Below, piece by piece: positions 8,955 to 18,158 of a stretch of 64,000 nt of DNA (its first letter is position 1; every line of letters starts with the position of its first letter). This DNA is from Agrobacterium tumefaciens (GTDB lineage: Bacteria; Pseudomonadota; Alphaproteobacteria; Rhizobiales; Rhizobiaceae): assembly GCF_000834635.1 (NCBI RefSeq), contig NZ_JXQV01000008.1, positions 62,001-126,000 of the forward strand, in the 5' to 3' direction. The notes under the pieces were generated by a model. It was not told where the DNA came from. It made no database searches and was given only the letters and a program-made list of their open reading frames with translations. The translations under genes were made by a program, and so were the position numbers.

Positions 8955-9929
8955 TTACTTGATGGCCCGGATGGCTTCCCAGTCGGCCTTGTCGTAACCA
9001 AAGTCCTCGAACTTGGCCTTCTCGATCACGTTCTTTTCAAAGTCGGCCTTATCAACCTCAGTCACCGTCAAGCCACGCGACTTGAAATCGTCGACCAGCT
9101 TGTTTTCACGCTCCTCGATGATCTTCGTGGTGCGAGTTGCGGCTTCCTGCATCACATCGACAAAGATTTTCTTGTCCTGCTCGGAAAGGCTCGCCCACCG
9201 GCTCTTGGAAATCACCGTATTGAGGTGATCGACAATATGGCCCGTCAGCACGATGTTCTTCTGAACCTCGAAGAATTTCTTCGCCTCGATGGTCGTCAGC
9301 GGATTTTCCTGCGCATCGACAGTGCCGTTCTGAAGCGCCAGATAGACCTCGGCGAAAGCAATCGGCGTGGTGTTGGCGCCGCATGCGCGCGGCATGGCCA
9401 GATAGGCCGGAACATCAGGAACGCGCATTTTCACGCCGGCCAGATCAGCACATGTCGCGATCGCCTTGTTCGCTGTGGTGTGGCGGGTACCGTAATAGCT
9501 GACGGCGGCAATGACGTTGCCCGTCTTGTCCTCATATCCCTTTGCAAGGCGCTTGAAGACGTCGCTCTTCGTGTAAGCGATCAGATGCTCAGGACTACGG
9601 AAAATGTAAGGGAAGTAAGTGACGCCGATGGGCTTGTAGTCACGGGCGGCGAAGCTGGAACCCGAAATGATCATATCGACCGTTCCCAGTTTCAGGCCCT
9701 GGTTGATATCAACCTCCTTGCCGAGCTGGGATGCAGGAAAGACATCGATCTTGTAACGGCCTTCCGTACGTTTTTCGATTTCCTTCGAAGCCCAGACGGA
9801 TTCGGTGTGGAAAGGCTCACTTGTTTCGTAAACATGGGCCCATTTGAGCGCGGTCTGCGCCTGGGCTGCAAATGCGGATACAGCGACGATTGCCGTTGCA
9901 CCCAGCAAGCTGATGATTTTGAATGACAT
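8955..9929 (-). CDS. dctP: TRAP transporter periplasmic solute-binding protein
   Basis: A 324-residue DctP-family binding protein with a signal peptide ending near AAQAQ at residue 25. It captures the substrate in the periplasm for DctQM. The conserved carboxylate-binding arginine is expected in the KMRVPDVP segment, and the family block AEVYLALQNGTVDAQENP is intact. RBS GGGAGG precedes the ATG. The operon partners (uxuA, uxuB, hexonate dehydrogenase) suggest that the ligand is a C6 sugar acid such as L-gulonate, D-mannonate or D-fructuronate; this is inferred from context only. Confidence 0.93.
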   Translation of the reverse strand: MSFKIISLLGATAIVAVSAFAAQAQTALKWAHVYETSEPFHTESVWASKEIEKRTEGRYKIDVFPASQLGKEVDINQGLKLGTVDMIISGSSFAARDYKPIGVTYFPYIFRSPEHLIAYTKSDVFKRLAKGYEDKTGNVIAAVSYYGTRHTTANKAIATCADLAGVKMRVPDVPAYLAMPRACGANTTPIAFAEVYLALQNGTVDAQENPLTTIEAKKFFEVQKNIVLTGHIVDHLNTVISKSRWASLSEQDKKIFVDVMQEAATRTTKIIEERENKLVDDFKSRGLTVTEVDKADFEKNVIEKAKFEDFGYDKADWEAIRAIK

Positions 9930-10001
9930 TGTTTTCCCTCCCGGATTGATGTCAGATTCTCTGTTTTCATGCTCCTCCCTCTCGGAAGGAACGTGCTTCG
10001 C

Positions 10002-10703
10002 CTACGGCTCCTCCCCGAAGCTTTCGGAAAATCTTTTCTGCGACAGCATCAGATGGCGCCGCATGGCATCGCGTGCACCCGTCGCGTCGTTCTGAGCGAT
10101 GGCGTTCCGAATGACCCGATGTTCATCAAGCGCCAGACGCCATGTCTGCGGACCTTCAAAGTGGCTGGCCAGCCGTTCAAAATACGGTGTCATGCGCCGG
10201 TCAAAGATCTGGCCGGTAAACCGATGCAGCGTAGCGTTGCCGATGATATCTGTTATGGCCGTGTGAAATGCACGATCCTGAACCAGCATGTTGACGGGAT
10301 CGCCAATGGCATTCTCCATCTGCCTGAGACAATCGTCCAGCCGCTGAATACCTTCAGCCGTTGCAACCCGTGCGGCCTCCTCGGCAATCGCACTTTCGAT
10401 AATGCTGCGCGCCTGAAGAATTTCAAACGGGCTGTCATTGTCGTCAACTGGCAAGGCCTTGGGAGCGTGGTTCGTGCGCTGACTGACGTAAACGCCGGAA
10501 CCCATCCGGATGTGGATATACCCTTCCACTTCCAGAACAATCAACGCTTCCCGAACCGTCGGCCTGGACACTGCGAACCGCTCGGCAAGATCGCGCTCGG
10601 CTGGAAGCTTTGCGCCCAAGCTCAACTCGCCCGTTTCGATCAGCGAACGGATTTGGTCCGCCACCTGCCTGTGCAGACGGCGTGGTTCCAGGGCCACAAA
10701 CAT
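10002..10703 (-). CDS. GntR-family regulator, FadR/FCD subgroup, of the hexonate operon
   Basis: A 233-residue transcription factor with an N-terminal winged helix (about 10-70, ERDLAERFAVSRPTVREAL) and an all-helical FCD ligand domain whose metal-binding histidines include FHTAITD and DEHRVI. It is the first gene of the operon, 72 bases before dctP, so it probably controls its own transcription. The upstream palindrome at 10730-10746 resembles UxuR/ExuR-type TTGGT...ACCA sites. The likely effector is a hexuronate or hexonate intermediate. RBS GGGAGGAT supports the start. Confidence 0.9.
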   Translation of the reverse strand: MFVALEPRRLHRQVADQIRSLIETGELSLGAKLPAERDLAERFAVSRPTVREALIVLEVEGYIHIRMGSGVYVSQRTNHAPKALPVDDNDSPFEILQARSIIESAIAEEAARVATAEGIQRLDDCLRQMENAIGDPVNMLVQDRAFHTAITDIIGNATLHRFTGQIFDRRMTPYFERLASHFEGPQTWRLALDEHRVIRNAIAQNDATGARDAMRRHLMLSQKRFSESFGEEP

Positions 10704-10729
10704 GAAATCCTCCCAGATCCCATCTGGTC

Positions 10730-10760
10730 AATTGGTCTTACCAGTTACAACTTAGTAACT
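10730..10760. promoter_or_regulatory. Operator candidates upstream of the hexonate operon
   Basis: AATTGGTCTTACCAGTT (10730-10746) contains TTGGT-ctt-ACCA, close to the TTGGTnnACCAA pattern known for UxuR/ExuR and the FadR subgroup. A second perfect palindrome AGTTAC-aactta-GTAACT overlaps it at 10743-10760. Both are 27-57 bases before the regulator's start codon. Autoregulation is inferred. Confidence 0.6.
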
Positions 10761-10935
10761 ATGACCGCAACGCAAAGTCAAGCCTTCACTGCTATCAATC
10801 CGGCAGTGTTTGTTCAGCAGCGGAGTTCATGAGGATGACGCTTGGAGCCTGCAAACCGGCACGATGAGAAGCGACCACCTGCCCGAGCTGACAGCGCGTC
10901 TCGACGTTACAAACAATCCAACCACACAGCGTGGG

Positions 10936-11562
10936 CTATGAGCGGGAGCGACGATCAACCAAAAGCGACCCAATCACCAGATCAATATGGGCATCGATGT
11001 AGGCCTCAAGATCAAGTTCTCGGCGGTCCTCATAGATGAGCGTTTCGATGCCGATCGCAACGATTGGCGCGAAAATAAGACAAGCGTTCGCCCTTGGCCC
11101 ACCCACAAATTCTCCCGCTTCAACCCCCTCGTCGAGGATGGATTGTATACGGGCGTGAATGGGCTCGATGAGTTCGTCGCGGTGGGTGTCTATAACCTCG
11201 GGAAAGCGCGCACCTTCGGCTACAACAAACCGCAGCAACTGTCGCAGTCGTCTCTCCCTGAGCAACCGATGATAAAGCTCCCGTAGAAGCGTCTCAAGGC
11301 GCGTTGCTGCATTTCCCTTTAGCTCTCCAATATCGCCAATGACATTTTTCATCGGAACGGCAATATATTGGATCATCGCCGAGAAAAGTTCATCCTTTGT
11401 TGGGAAATATACATACACTGTACCCTTGGTGACACCCACACGCTCAGCGATGTCTTCCACGCGAGCGGCGGTAAAGCCGTGATCTACAAACTCTTGAAAT
11501 GCCGCTTCCAAGATTTGCGTGGGCCGAAGTGCCTTCTGTTCGGCGCGTGTCAGACTTGCCAT
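10936..11562 (-). CDS. TetR-family repressor of the adjacent RND pump
   Basis: A 208-residue TetR regulator with the DNA-binding helices at about 34-53 (VEDIAERVGVTKGTVYVYF). Start at ATG 11562 is favoured by AAGGATAG upstream; an in-frame start 51 bases earlier would add an atypical leader. It diverges from the two-adaptor RND operon, and a TTGACT...AGTCAA repeat lies between them, the standard layout of a drug-responsive local repressor. The C-terminal domain is variable and the inducer is unknown. Confidence 0.9.
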   Translation of the reverse strand: MASLTRAEQKALRPTQILEAAFQEFVDHGFTAARVEDIAERVGVTKGTVYVYFPTKDELFSAMIQYIAVPMKNVIGDIGELKGNAATRLETLLRELYHRLLRERRLRQLLRFVVAEGARFPEVIDTHRDELIEPIHARIQSILDEGVEAGEFVGGPRANACLIFAPIVAIGIETLIYEDRRELDLEAYIDAHIDLVIGSLLVDRRSRS

Positions 11563-11612
11563 AACTATCCTTAACCATGTGCGCTCGATCAATTCGAGAC
11601 ACAATAATTTCA

Positions 11613-11632
11613 TTGACTACCCAGTAAGTCAA
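11613..11632. promoter_or_regulatory. Likely TetR operator between the repressor and the RND operon
   Basis: Inverted repeat TTGACT-acccagta-AGTCAA, 20 bp, in the 107-base divergent gap. It is 37 bases from the first adaptor ATG and 50 bases from the tetR ATG, placed to repress both genes. Confidence 0.6.
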
Positions 11633-11669
11633 ATGTATCACCTATTCATTATGGTTCAAGAGGCAATAA

Positions 11670-12743
11670 ATGAGACGGTACGCAACAATCGCCTTACTGG
11701 CGGCAGCACTGCCAGGGCTTTCAGCCTGCGAGCCTGAGAAAGAAGCGCAAAAGAAGCCACCGCGACGAGTAGAAGTGGTTCAGGTCAAAACGCTTCCCGT
11801 CGCCGATGTCATCACGACAACCGGTGAAATCAGCGCTCGGGTACAATCCGATCTATCTTTCCGTGTCAGCGGACGCATCGTCGAACGGTTCGTCGACATT
11901 GGTGACCATGTCACCAATGGGCAGGTTCTTGCCCGCATCGACCCGCAAGAGCAAAAGGCGGACCTTCAGGTCGCGCTGGCCACGCTGCAATCAGCGCAGG
12001 CTCAGCAGACTCAAGCGCGGCAGGCCTATGACCGCCAGCAAAGTCTTTTCAGCACCGGCGTCACAACGCGAGCTGCGCTGGATCAGGCGCAGGAAGCATT
12101 TCTGACTGGTCAGGGCACAGTTCAGTCCGCACAGGCGCAGGTAGACACCGCGCGTGATGCTCTGGAGCAGACCGAGTTGAAAGCGGACGCCGACGGCATC
12201 ATCACCGCCCGCAATGCGGAGGTCGGCCAGGTTGCCCAGGCAGCCCAGCTCATTTTCACGCTCGCCCATGACGGCCCACGCGATGCGGTCATCGAGGCCG
12301 ACGAAACGAGCCTGCTGGGTGGGGAAATTCAGAACGATATCATCGTCAAGCTGCTATCCGGTGGCAATGAGATGAAGGCATCGGTGCGCGAAATTTCGCC
12401 CACGCTGGATACCACCACAGGCACGATACGCGTCAAATTGACCTTGGATTCAAAAGCTGATGTCAGGCTCGGCAGCCCGGTTGTTGCCATTGCGCATTAC
12501 AAACCCGTCGATACCATCGAGCTTCCATCATCTGCGATGACGTCGCTGGGAGGCAAGACTGCAGTCTGGGTCATCGATCCCAAAACTGCCGCGGTATCCG
12601 TGCGCGAAATCAAAGTTGGAAAATATGCGAATGGCCACTTCTCGGTCCTGTCAGGCCTTTCCGAAGGTGAAATGGTTGTCGTAACCGGCACGAAATTCTT
12701 GGCCCTTGGAGAAACTGTGACATACGAGGGAGCCGCTCAATGA
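11670..12743 (+). CDS. RND efflux periplasmic adaptor protein 1 (lipoprotein)
   Basis: A 357-residue membrane-fusion protein that links an inner-membrane RND pump to an outer-membrane channel. It has a lipoprotein signal with lipobox LSAC (Cys20), a biotinyl-lipoyl half domain (SGRIVERFVDIGDHVTNGQVLARID), a long Gln/Ala-rich coiled-coil hairpin at about 95-165, the second lipoyl half and a beta-barrel. AGAGGC precedes the ATG. Its stop overlaps the next adaptor start as ATGA, so translation is coupled. Presence of two adaptors before one pump recalls TriA/TriB of Pseudomonas. Confidence 0.92.
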   Translation: MRRYATIALLAAALPGLSACEPEKEAQKKPPRRVEVVQVKTLPVADVITTTGEISARVQSDLSFRVSGRIVERFVDIGDHVTNGQVLARIDPQEQKADLQVALATLQSAQAQQTQARQAYDRQQSLFSTGVTTRAALDQAQEAFLTGQGTVQSAQAQVDTARDALEQTELKADADGIITARNAEVGQVAQAAQLIFTLAHDGPRDAVIEADETSLLGGEIQNDIIVKLLSGGNEMKASVREISPTLDTTTGTIRVKLTLDSKADVRLGSPVVAIAHYKPVDTIELPSSAMTSLGGKTAVWVIDPKTAAVSVREIKVGKYANGHFSVLSGLSEGEMVVVTGTKFLALGETVTYEGAAQ

Positions 12744-13822
12744 AGACGTCCTTGACCGCGGCAACGCTTTTGGCTGCCGCAACATTTCTGACTTCCTGTG
12801 AACAGCATGAGGAAACGGTGGAAAAGCCGAGACCTGTGCTGTCCGTTGTCGTTCAGCCCGCCCCTGCAGCGACGTTGACGCTGCCGGGAACTGTCACCGC
12901 ACGCATTGAAACCCAATTCGGTTTCCGCATTCTCGGACGCATCGTTGCGCGTAACGTGCAGGTCGGCGATATCGTCAAGAAGGGCGATGTCCTCGCAGCA
13001 ATTGATCCGCTTTCTCTGGAGCTTGCGGTCAGGAGTTCGCAGTCAGATCTGTCCAATGCGCAGGCTCAGCTTGCCAATGCCGTGACGAATGAGCAGCGCC
13101 AGCAAACCCTTTTCGAGCGCCAGTCTGCTGCGAAGGCAACCTTCGAAAGCGCGCAGCAGGAACGCGAAACCGCGGTGGCGAACGTGAACAAGGCTCAGGC
13201 AAATCTGGACAAGGCTAACGAGCAATTGGGATATTCCCGTCTGCTTGCCGAATTCGACGGCGTTGTTACCAAAACGTCTGCCGAGGTTGGGCAGGTCGTA
13301 TCTGCCGGACAAAGCGTTGTGACCGTCGCGCAGCCGAAAGAGCGAGACGCCGTCATAGATGTTCCCGAGACGGCCGGAGCATTGCTCAAATCAGGCGCCG
13401 CCTTCGATGTGGCTCTGCAGCTTGATGCAAGCTATCACTCGAAAGGCGTGGTTCGTGAAATCGCGCCAGAAGCTGACGACGCAACACGCACTTTCCGGAC
13501 AAAGCTGACATTGATCAACCCGCCTGACGCGCTCCGTCTTGGTGCGGTCGTAACCGCAACCGCGACTGCCGACGCTCAGTCCATCATTCGCGTGCCGCCA
13601 TCGGCAATCAAGGTCGATGGCTCCAAAACCAGCGTCTGGATCGTTGATGAAAAGGCGGCGAAAGTCTCATCCCGTGACATCACTGTCGATCCAGCATCCG
13701 TTCCAGGCGGCCCCGTTATCGTATCCTCGGGCATCAACCCAGGCGACCGTGTGGTGGTTGCCGGCGTCAACCAACTGAAGGACGGCCAGGCCGTACGTAT
13801 CGAGCAGGAGAATGCCCAGTGA
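12740..13822 (+). CDS. RND efflux periplasmic adaptor protein 2 (lipoprotein)
   Basis: A 360-residue second membrane-fusion protein with lipobox LTSC (Cys20), lipoyl half domain (LGRIVARNVQVGDIVKKGDVLAAID), coiled-coil hairpin at about 95-165 and beta-barrel/membrane-proximal domains. It is clearly related to adaptor 1 but only moderately similar, so an old duplication or a hetero-oligomeric pair. Its ATG overlaps the stop of adaptor 1, and its TGA overlaps the pump's GTG start. Such coupling suggests equal synthesis and a mixed adaptor ring. Confidence 0.92.
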   Translation: MKTSLTAATLLAAATFLTSCEQHEETVEKPRPVLSVVVQPAPAATLTLPGTVTARIETQFGFRILGRIVARNVQVGDIVKKGDVLAAIDPLSLELAVRSSQSDLSNAQAQLANAVTNEQRQQTLFERQSAAKATFESAQQERETAVANVNKAQANLDKANEQLGYSRLLAEFDGVVTKTSAEVGQVVSAGQSVVTVAQPKERDAVIDVPETAGALLKSGAAFDVALQLDASYHSKGVVREIAPEADDATRTFRTKLTLINPPDALRLGAVVTATATADAQSIIRVPPSAIKVDGSKTSVWIVDEKAAKVSSRDITVDPASVPGGPVIVSSGINPGDRVVVAGVNQLKDGQAVRIEQENAQ

Positions 13823-16800
13823 AATCGTTCAATCTTTCTGACTGGGCGCTCGATCACCGTTCGCTCGTTTGGTACTTCATGATCATTTTCATGATTGCCG
13901 GGACTTTTTCCTACATCAATCTGGGACGCGAAGAAGACCCTGCGTTCACGATCAAGACGATGATCATCAACGCGCAGTGGCCGGGAGCTTCTGCCGAAGA
14001 GGTCGCAAAGCAGGTTACCGACAGGATCGAGAAGAAGCTTCAGGAGCTTGATGCTCTCGACTATACGCGAAGCGAGACCAAGGCCGGTCAGACGACCATT
14101 TACCTTGAGCTGCTGGCGACAACCCAGGCGAAAGACGTGACCGGAAACTGGGTCAAAGTTCGCAACATGGTGAACGACATCAAGGGTGACCTACCAAGCG
14201 GCGTGATTGGCCCATTCTTCAACGACACCTTTGGTGACGTCTACGGCAATATTTTCGCATTCACTTCGGATGGCCTGTCCCAGCGGCAATTGCGTGACCT
14301 TGTGGAAGGCGCCCGCGAAAGGCTGCTGACCGTTCCGAATTCTGGCAAGATCGATGTCGTTGGCGAGCAGGATGAAGTCATTTATCTTGAGTTCTCTACC
14401 CGCAAGATTGCGGCACTCGGAATAGACCGACAGTCCATTATCAGCACCTTGCAGGCACAGAATGCGGTAACACAGTCCGGCTTTGTGGACGCGGGACCGG
14501 AAAGCATCGCTTTGCGAGTTGGCGGAGCTTTCCTTTCAGAAGAGAGCCTGAAGACCATCAATCTCAGGGTCAATGATCGCTATTTCCCGTTGACCGACAT
14601 TGCGACGATCAAGCGCGGCTACGTGGACCCTCCATCTGCCCTTTTCCGCTTCAAGGGCAAGCCAGCCATTGGTCTTGCCATCGGCATGAAGCCCGGCGCA
14701 AACCTTCTGACATTCGGCAAGGATCTTGACGAAGAACTGAAGCGTGTGGTGGCGGACCTTCCCATTGGCGTGACCGTTGAGCGTGTATCCGACCAGCCCG
14801 CCGTGGTTGAGGAAGCTGTTTCCGGCTTTACGACCGCGCTCTTTGAAGCCATCGCCATCGTTCTCGCCATCAGCTTCATCAGCTTGGGCGTGCGTGCTGG
14901 CCTCGTCGTTGCCGTATCTATTCCACTCGTTCTGGCCATCACCTTTGTGTTCATGGAGTATTCGGGCATCTCGCTTCAGCGAATCTCGCTCGGCGCACTC
15001 ATTATCGCTCTGGGCCTGCTTGTGGACGATGCGATGATCGCCGTCGAAATGATGGTTTCACGGCTGGAGGCTGGCGATAACTTGAGAAAGGCCGCCACCT
15101 ACGTCTACACATCGACTGCATTTCCAATGCTGACGGGTACTCTCGTGACGGTTGCAGGTTTTATTCCGATCGGCCTCAACAACAGCGCCGCTGGTGAATT
15201 TACATTCACGCTCTTCGTCGTTATTGCCGTGTCGCTTGTGGTATCGTGGATTGTCGCGGTCGTGTTCACGCCGCTGCTCGGCGTCGTCATCCTGCCGAAG
15301 ACTATGAAATCCCACCACGATAACCAGGGACGCTTCACGCGTGCCTTTGCATGGTCGCTCCGGCTCGCTATGCGCTGGCGGTGGGTCACCATCATCACGA
15401 CAATCGTCATTTTCGGCTTGTCGATTGGTGGATTGGGCCTCGTCCAGCAGCAGTTCTTCCCGGCATCCGACCGTACCGAGCTGGTGATTGACTGGAGTCT
15501 GCCTCAAAACAGCACGATTGCCGAGACCAACAGGCAGCTGACGCAGTTCGAGACCGAAAAACTCGTGGGCAATGGCGACATTGACCATTGGTCAACCTAT
15601 GTCGGCGAAGGTGCACCACGGTTCATTCTGTCCTACGATGTTCAGAGCCCTGCTCCATGGTTCGGCCAAGTCGTTATCGTAGCGAAGGATATCGAAGCCA
15701 GAAACCGGCTCCGGACCGACATTCAGGCCTATCTGTCAACGACCTTCCCTGGCACAGATGCGTTTGTGAAACTTCTCGACATCGGCCCGCCAGTCGGAAA
15801 ACCCGTTCAGTATCGCATCAGCGGCCCTGACATCCAGAAGGTGCGTCAATTGGCGCAACAGTTTGGGACCATCATCGGCGCCAATCCACTTCTGTCCAAC
15901 ATGGCTTATGACTGGAACGAACCGTCTCGCGTCGTGAAGGTAGATGTCCTTCAGGATAAAGCCCGCCAGCTTGGCGTATCGTCTCAGGATATTGCGACCC
16001 TGCTGAACGACGTCGTTAAGGGCACAGCCGTGACCCAGGTCAGAGACGATATCTATCTGGTCGACGTCGTGGGCAGAGCTGAAGATATTGAACGCGGTTC
16101 AATCGATACGCTCAGAAATCTTCAGCTTTCGGGATCAAACGGAAAAGCCGTGCCGCTTTCAGCTGTCGCAAAGTTCCGCTACGAACTGGAACAGCCCATG
16201 ATCGGTCGTCGTGACCGCATGCCGACGATCATCATCAAGGCAGCCGTTGTCGGCCCAACCCAGCCAGCGACGATTGTCGAGCAGTTGAAGCCTGAAGTCG
16301 AGAAATTCACCGCTTCACTGCCGACAGACTACAAGATCGAAATCGGTGGATCCGTCGAGTCGAGTGCAGACTCGCAGGGACCCATCGCAGCCGTGGCTCC
16401 GATGATGCTGTTGGTCATGGCGACGATCCTGATGTTCCAGCTTCAGAGCTTCAGCCGACTGTTCCTGGTCTTCGCCGTCGCTCCGCTGGCCCTCATCGGG
16501 GTTGTCGCAGCCCTCGTGCTCAGCAATGCTCCGATGGGCTTTGTGGCGATCCTCGGGATTCTCGCACTCATCGGAATTCTGATCAGAAACTCGGTGATCC
16601 TTGTGGTACAAATCGAGCAACTACGAGAAGAAGGTGTCAGCCCCTGGCGGGCCGTTATCGAGGCTACCGAGCACCGTATGCGGCCGATCATGTTGACTGC
16701 AGCCGCCGCGACGCTTGCGCTGATACCGATCTCGCGCGAGATTTTCTGGGGGCCAATGGCCTACGCCATGATGGGCGGTATTGTCGTCGGAACGGTCTTG

Positions 16801-16893
16801 ACCCTTCTGTTCCTGCCGGCACTCTACGTCGCCTGGTTCCGAATTCCGCGTGAAGACGATAACCAGAAACCGCACGAACCGGCAACGGCTTGA
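13819..16893 (+). CDS. RND efflux pump, inner-membrane transporter (TriC-like)
   Basis: A 1024-residue hydrophobe/amphiphile-efflux-type RND permease: twelve helices with two large periplasmic loops. The proton-relay aspartate pair is at about 403-404 (LLVDDAMIAVEM in helix 4), and the conserved helix-10/11 motif GILIRNSVILV is present. It starts with GTG overlapping the previous stop (GTGA). The N-terminus (SDWALDHRSLVWYFMI) and the two adaptors suggest the TriABC type, which in Pseudomonas exports triclosan with a TolC-like channel encoded elsewhere; no outer-membrane channel gene is next to it here. A terminator follows directly. Confidence 0.95.
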   Translation: MKSFNLSDWALDHRSLVWYFMIIFMIAGTFSYINLGREEDPAFTIKTMIINAQWPGASAEEVAKQVTDRIEKKLQELDALDYTRSETKAGQTTIYLELLATTQAKDVTGNWVKVRNMVNDIKGDLPSGVIGPFFNDTFGDVYGNIFAFTSDGLSQRQLRDLVEGARERLLTVPNSGKIDVVGEQDEVIYLEFSTRKIAALGIDRQSIISTLQAQNAVTQSGFVDAGPESIALRVGGAFLSEESLKTINLRVNDRYFPLTDIATIKRGYVDPPSALFRFKGKPAIGLAIGMKPGANLLTFGKDLDEELKRVVADLPIGVTVERVSDQPAVVEEAVSGFTTALFEAIAIVLAISFISLGVRAGLVVAVSIPLVLAITFVFMEYSGISLQRISLGALIIALGLLVDDAMIAVEMMVSRLEAGDNLRKAATYVYTSTAFPMLTGTLVTVAGFIPIGLNNSAAGEFTFTLFVVIAVSLVVSWIVAVVFTPLLGVVILPKTMKSHHDNQGRFTRAFAWSLRLAMRWRWVTIITTIVIFGLSIGGLGLVQQQFFPASDRTELVIDWSLPQNSTIAETNRQLTQFETEKLVGNGDIDHWSTYVGEGAPRFILSYDVQSPAPWFGQVVIVAKDIEARNRLRTDIQAYLSTTFPGTDAFVKLLDIGPPVGKPVQYRISGPDIQKVRQLAQQFGTIIGANPLLSNMAYDWNEPSRVVKVDVLQDKARQLGVSSQDIATLLNDVVKGTAVTQVRDDIYLVDVVGRAEDIERGSIDTLRNLQLSGSNGKAVPLSAVAKFRYELEQPMIGRRDRMPTIIIKAAVVGPTQPATIVEQLKPEVEKFTASLPTDYKIEIGGSVESSADSQGPIAAVAPMMLLVMATILMFQLQSFSRLFLVFAVAPLALIGVVAALVLSNAPMGFVAILGILALIGILIRNSVILVVQIEQLREEGVSPWRAVIEATEHRMRPIMLTAAAATLALIPISREIFWGPMAYAMMGGIVVGTVLTLLFLPALYVAWFRIPREDDNQKPHEPATA

Positions 16894-16900
16894 TCTATAG

Positions 16901-16927
16901 GAGGGCGCGCAAGCGCCCTCTTTCTCC
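16901..16927 (+). terminator. Rho-independent terminator after the RND pump gene
   Basis: A perfect 8-bp stem GAGGGCGC-gcaa-GCGCCCTC followed by TTTCTCC, 7 bases after the pump stop codon. The hydrolase gene downstream is therefore partly or wholly uncoupled from the pump. Confidence 0.85.
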
Positions 16928-16947
16928 ATCTCATCAGCAAGGCAATA

Positions 16948-18090
16948 TTGAGCGTGACGATTTCTCACTTCTGCATGGGCGAACTCCCACGCCGCATTTT
17001 CATCATATCCGCCCTTGCCCTGGCATTGTCCGGCTGCGTTTCGCGCCCTGGTACCGAGGTTCTCAAGCCTGTCGTCCTGCGCACCACGCCTGCACAAACG
17101 GTTGATGTGCTTGCTGTTACAAATCGCGTTTTCGAGCCAAAGGACAACTCGTTTGGCAACCGATGGGGGAACGACGTTCAATATGACCGTTTTGTTTTTT
17201 CAGTCCCGCCCGACAGAAAGGACATTTCGATTGCATATCCCTCTGCAAAGCCCGACCCGAAACAGCAATATATCGTAACGAAGCGGGAGAGGCTGACGCT
17301 GGATTCTCTCGTCAAGGATGCGACGCATTCTACCAGATTTGACGGCACGGTTTCCGTCTTCGTGCATGGCTACAATTACTCCTATCAGGAGGCGCTGTAT
17401 CGCACCGCGCAAATGGCGGCAGACGCCACTGCCATTGGCTCGCCAATCATGTTCTCCTGGCCATCTGCCGCCAGCGTGACGGGCTACGTAGCAGACCGAG
17501 ACGCCGTCCTGTATTCCCGCTCGCAGCTCAACGCTCTCTTGCAGGCAATTGCGAAGGCACCAAAGGTCAAGCGCATCGTTCTGTTTGGTCACAGCATGGG
17601 CGGCTTCTTGTCGATGGAGGCAGCAAGACAATTGAGGCTTGAGGGACAGGGGAATGTTCTTTCGAAACTCCAGATCGTTCTGGCAGCGCCCGATATCGAT
17701 GCAGACGTGTTCAAATCGCAACTCGCGGACATTGGCCACATCCCCACACCTGTCACTCTGCTGGTGTCAAACAGCGATAGTGCCTTGAAAATTTCCAGCT
17801 TTGTGGGCGGCGAAAGGCCACGCGTTGGGATGCTGGATATCAATGACCCTCTCATCCAGCAGACAGCCAAGGAAGAGCGCCTGACTGTCATCGACATTTC
17901 GTCCCTGAAGTCATCCGACGGTTTGGGCCACGATCGCTATGCGGCCCTCGCCCAGTTTTCGGGCGACCTTGCCGACGCGGAAAGGCGCATGCAAACAAAG
18001 GGCACAAACATCGGTGCTTTCGTGTTTGATGCAGCCGGTGCGGTCGTCTCAAGCCCATTCCGATTGGCGGGCGACATAGCACGCCGATAA
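16948..18090 (+). CDS. Lipoprotein alpha/beta hydrolase (DUF900 type)
   Basis: About 380 residues with an N-terminal lipoprotein signal (lipobox LSGC, Cys30) and a DUF900 alpha/beta-hydrolase core: FVHGYNYSYQEA, FSWPSAASVTGYVADRDA and the nucleophile elbow GHSMGG (Ser216). It is probably a membrane-anchored periplasmic esterase or acylhydrolase; the substrate is unknown. No ATG has a good ribosome site: a TTG at 16948 after AGCAAGG or a GTG two codons later is likely, with ATG 16975 as the fallback that still keeps the lipobox. It follows the RND operon after a terminator, so the functional link is uncertain. Confidence 0.85.
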   Translation: MSVTISHFCMGELPRRIFIISALALALSGCVSRPGTEVLKPVVLRTTPAQTVDVLAVTNRVFEPKDNSFGNRWGNDVQYDRFVFSVPPDRKDISIAYPSAKPDPKQQYIVTKRERLTLDSLVKDATHSTRFDGTVSVFVHGYNYSYQEALYRTAQMAADATAIGSPIMFSWPSAASVTGYVADRDAVLYSRSQLNALLQAIAKAPKVKRIVLFGHSMGGFLSMEAARQLRLEGQGNVLSKLQIVLAAPDIDADVFKSQLADIGHIPTPVTLLVSNSDSALKISSFVGGERPRVGMLDINDPLIQQTAKEERLTVIDISSLKSSDGLGHDRYAALAQFSGDLADAERRMQTKGTNIGAFVFDAAGAVVSSPFRLAGDIARR

Positions 18091-18158
18091 CGGCACAATG
18101 TGGCTGTGTCGGATCATATCCGGCACAGACCCGACGACGCCGAAACGAGTGAGACGCC

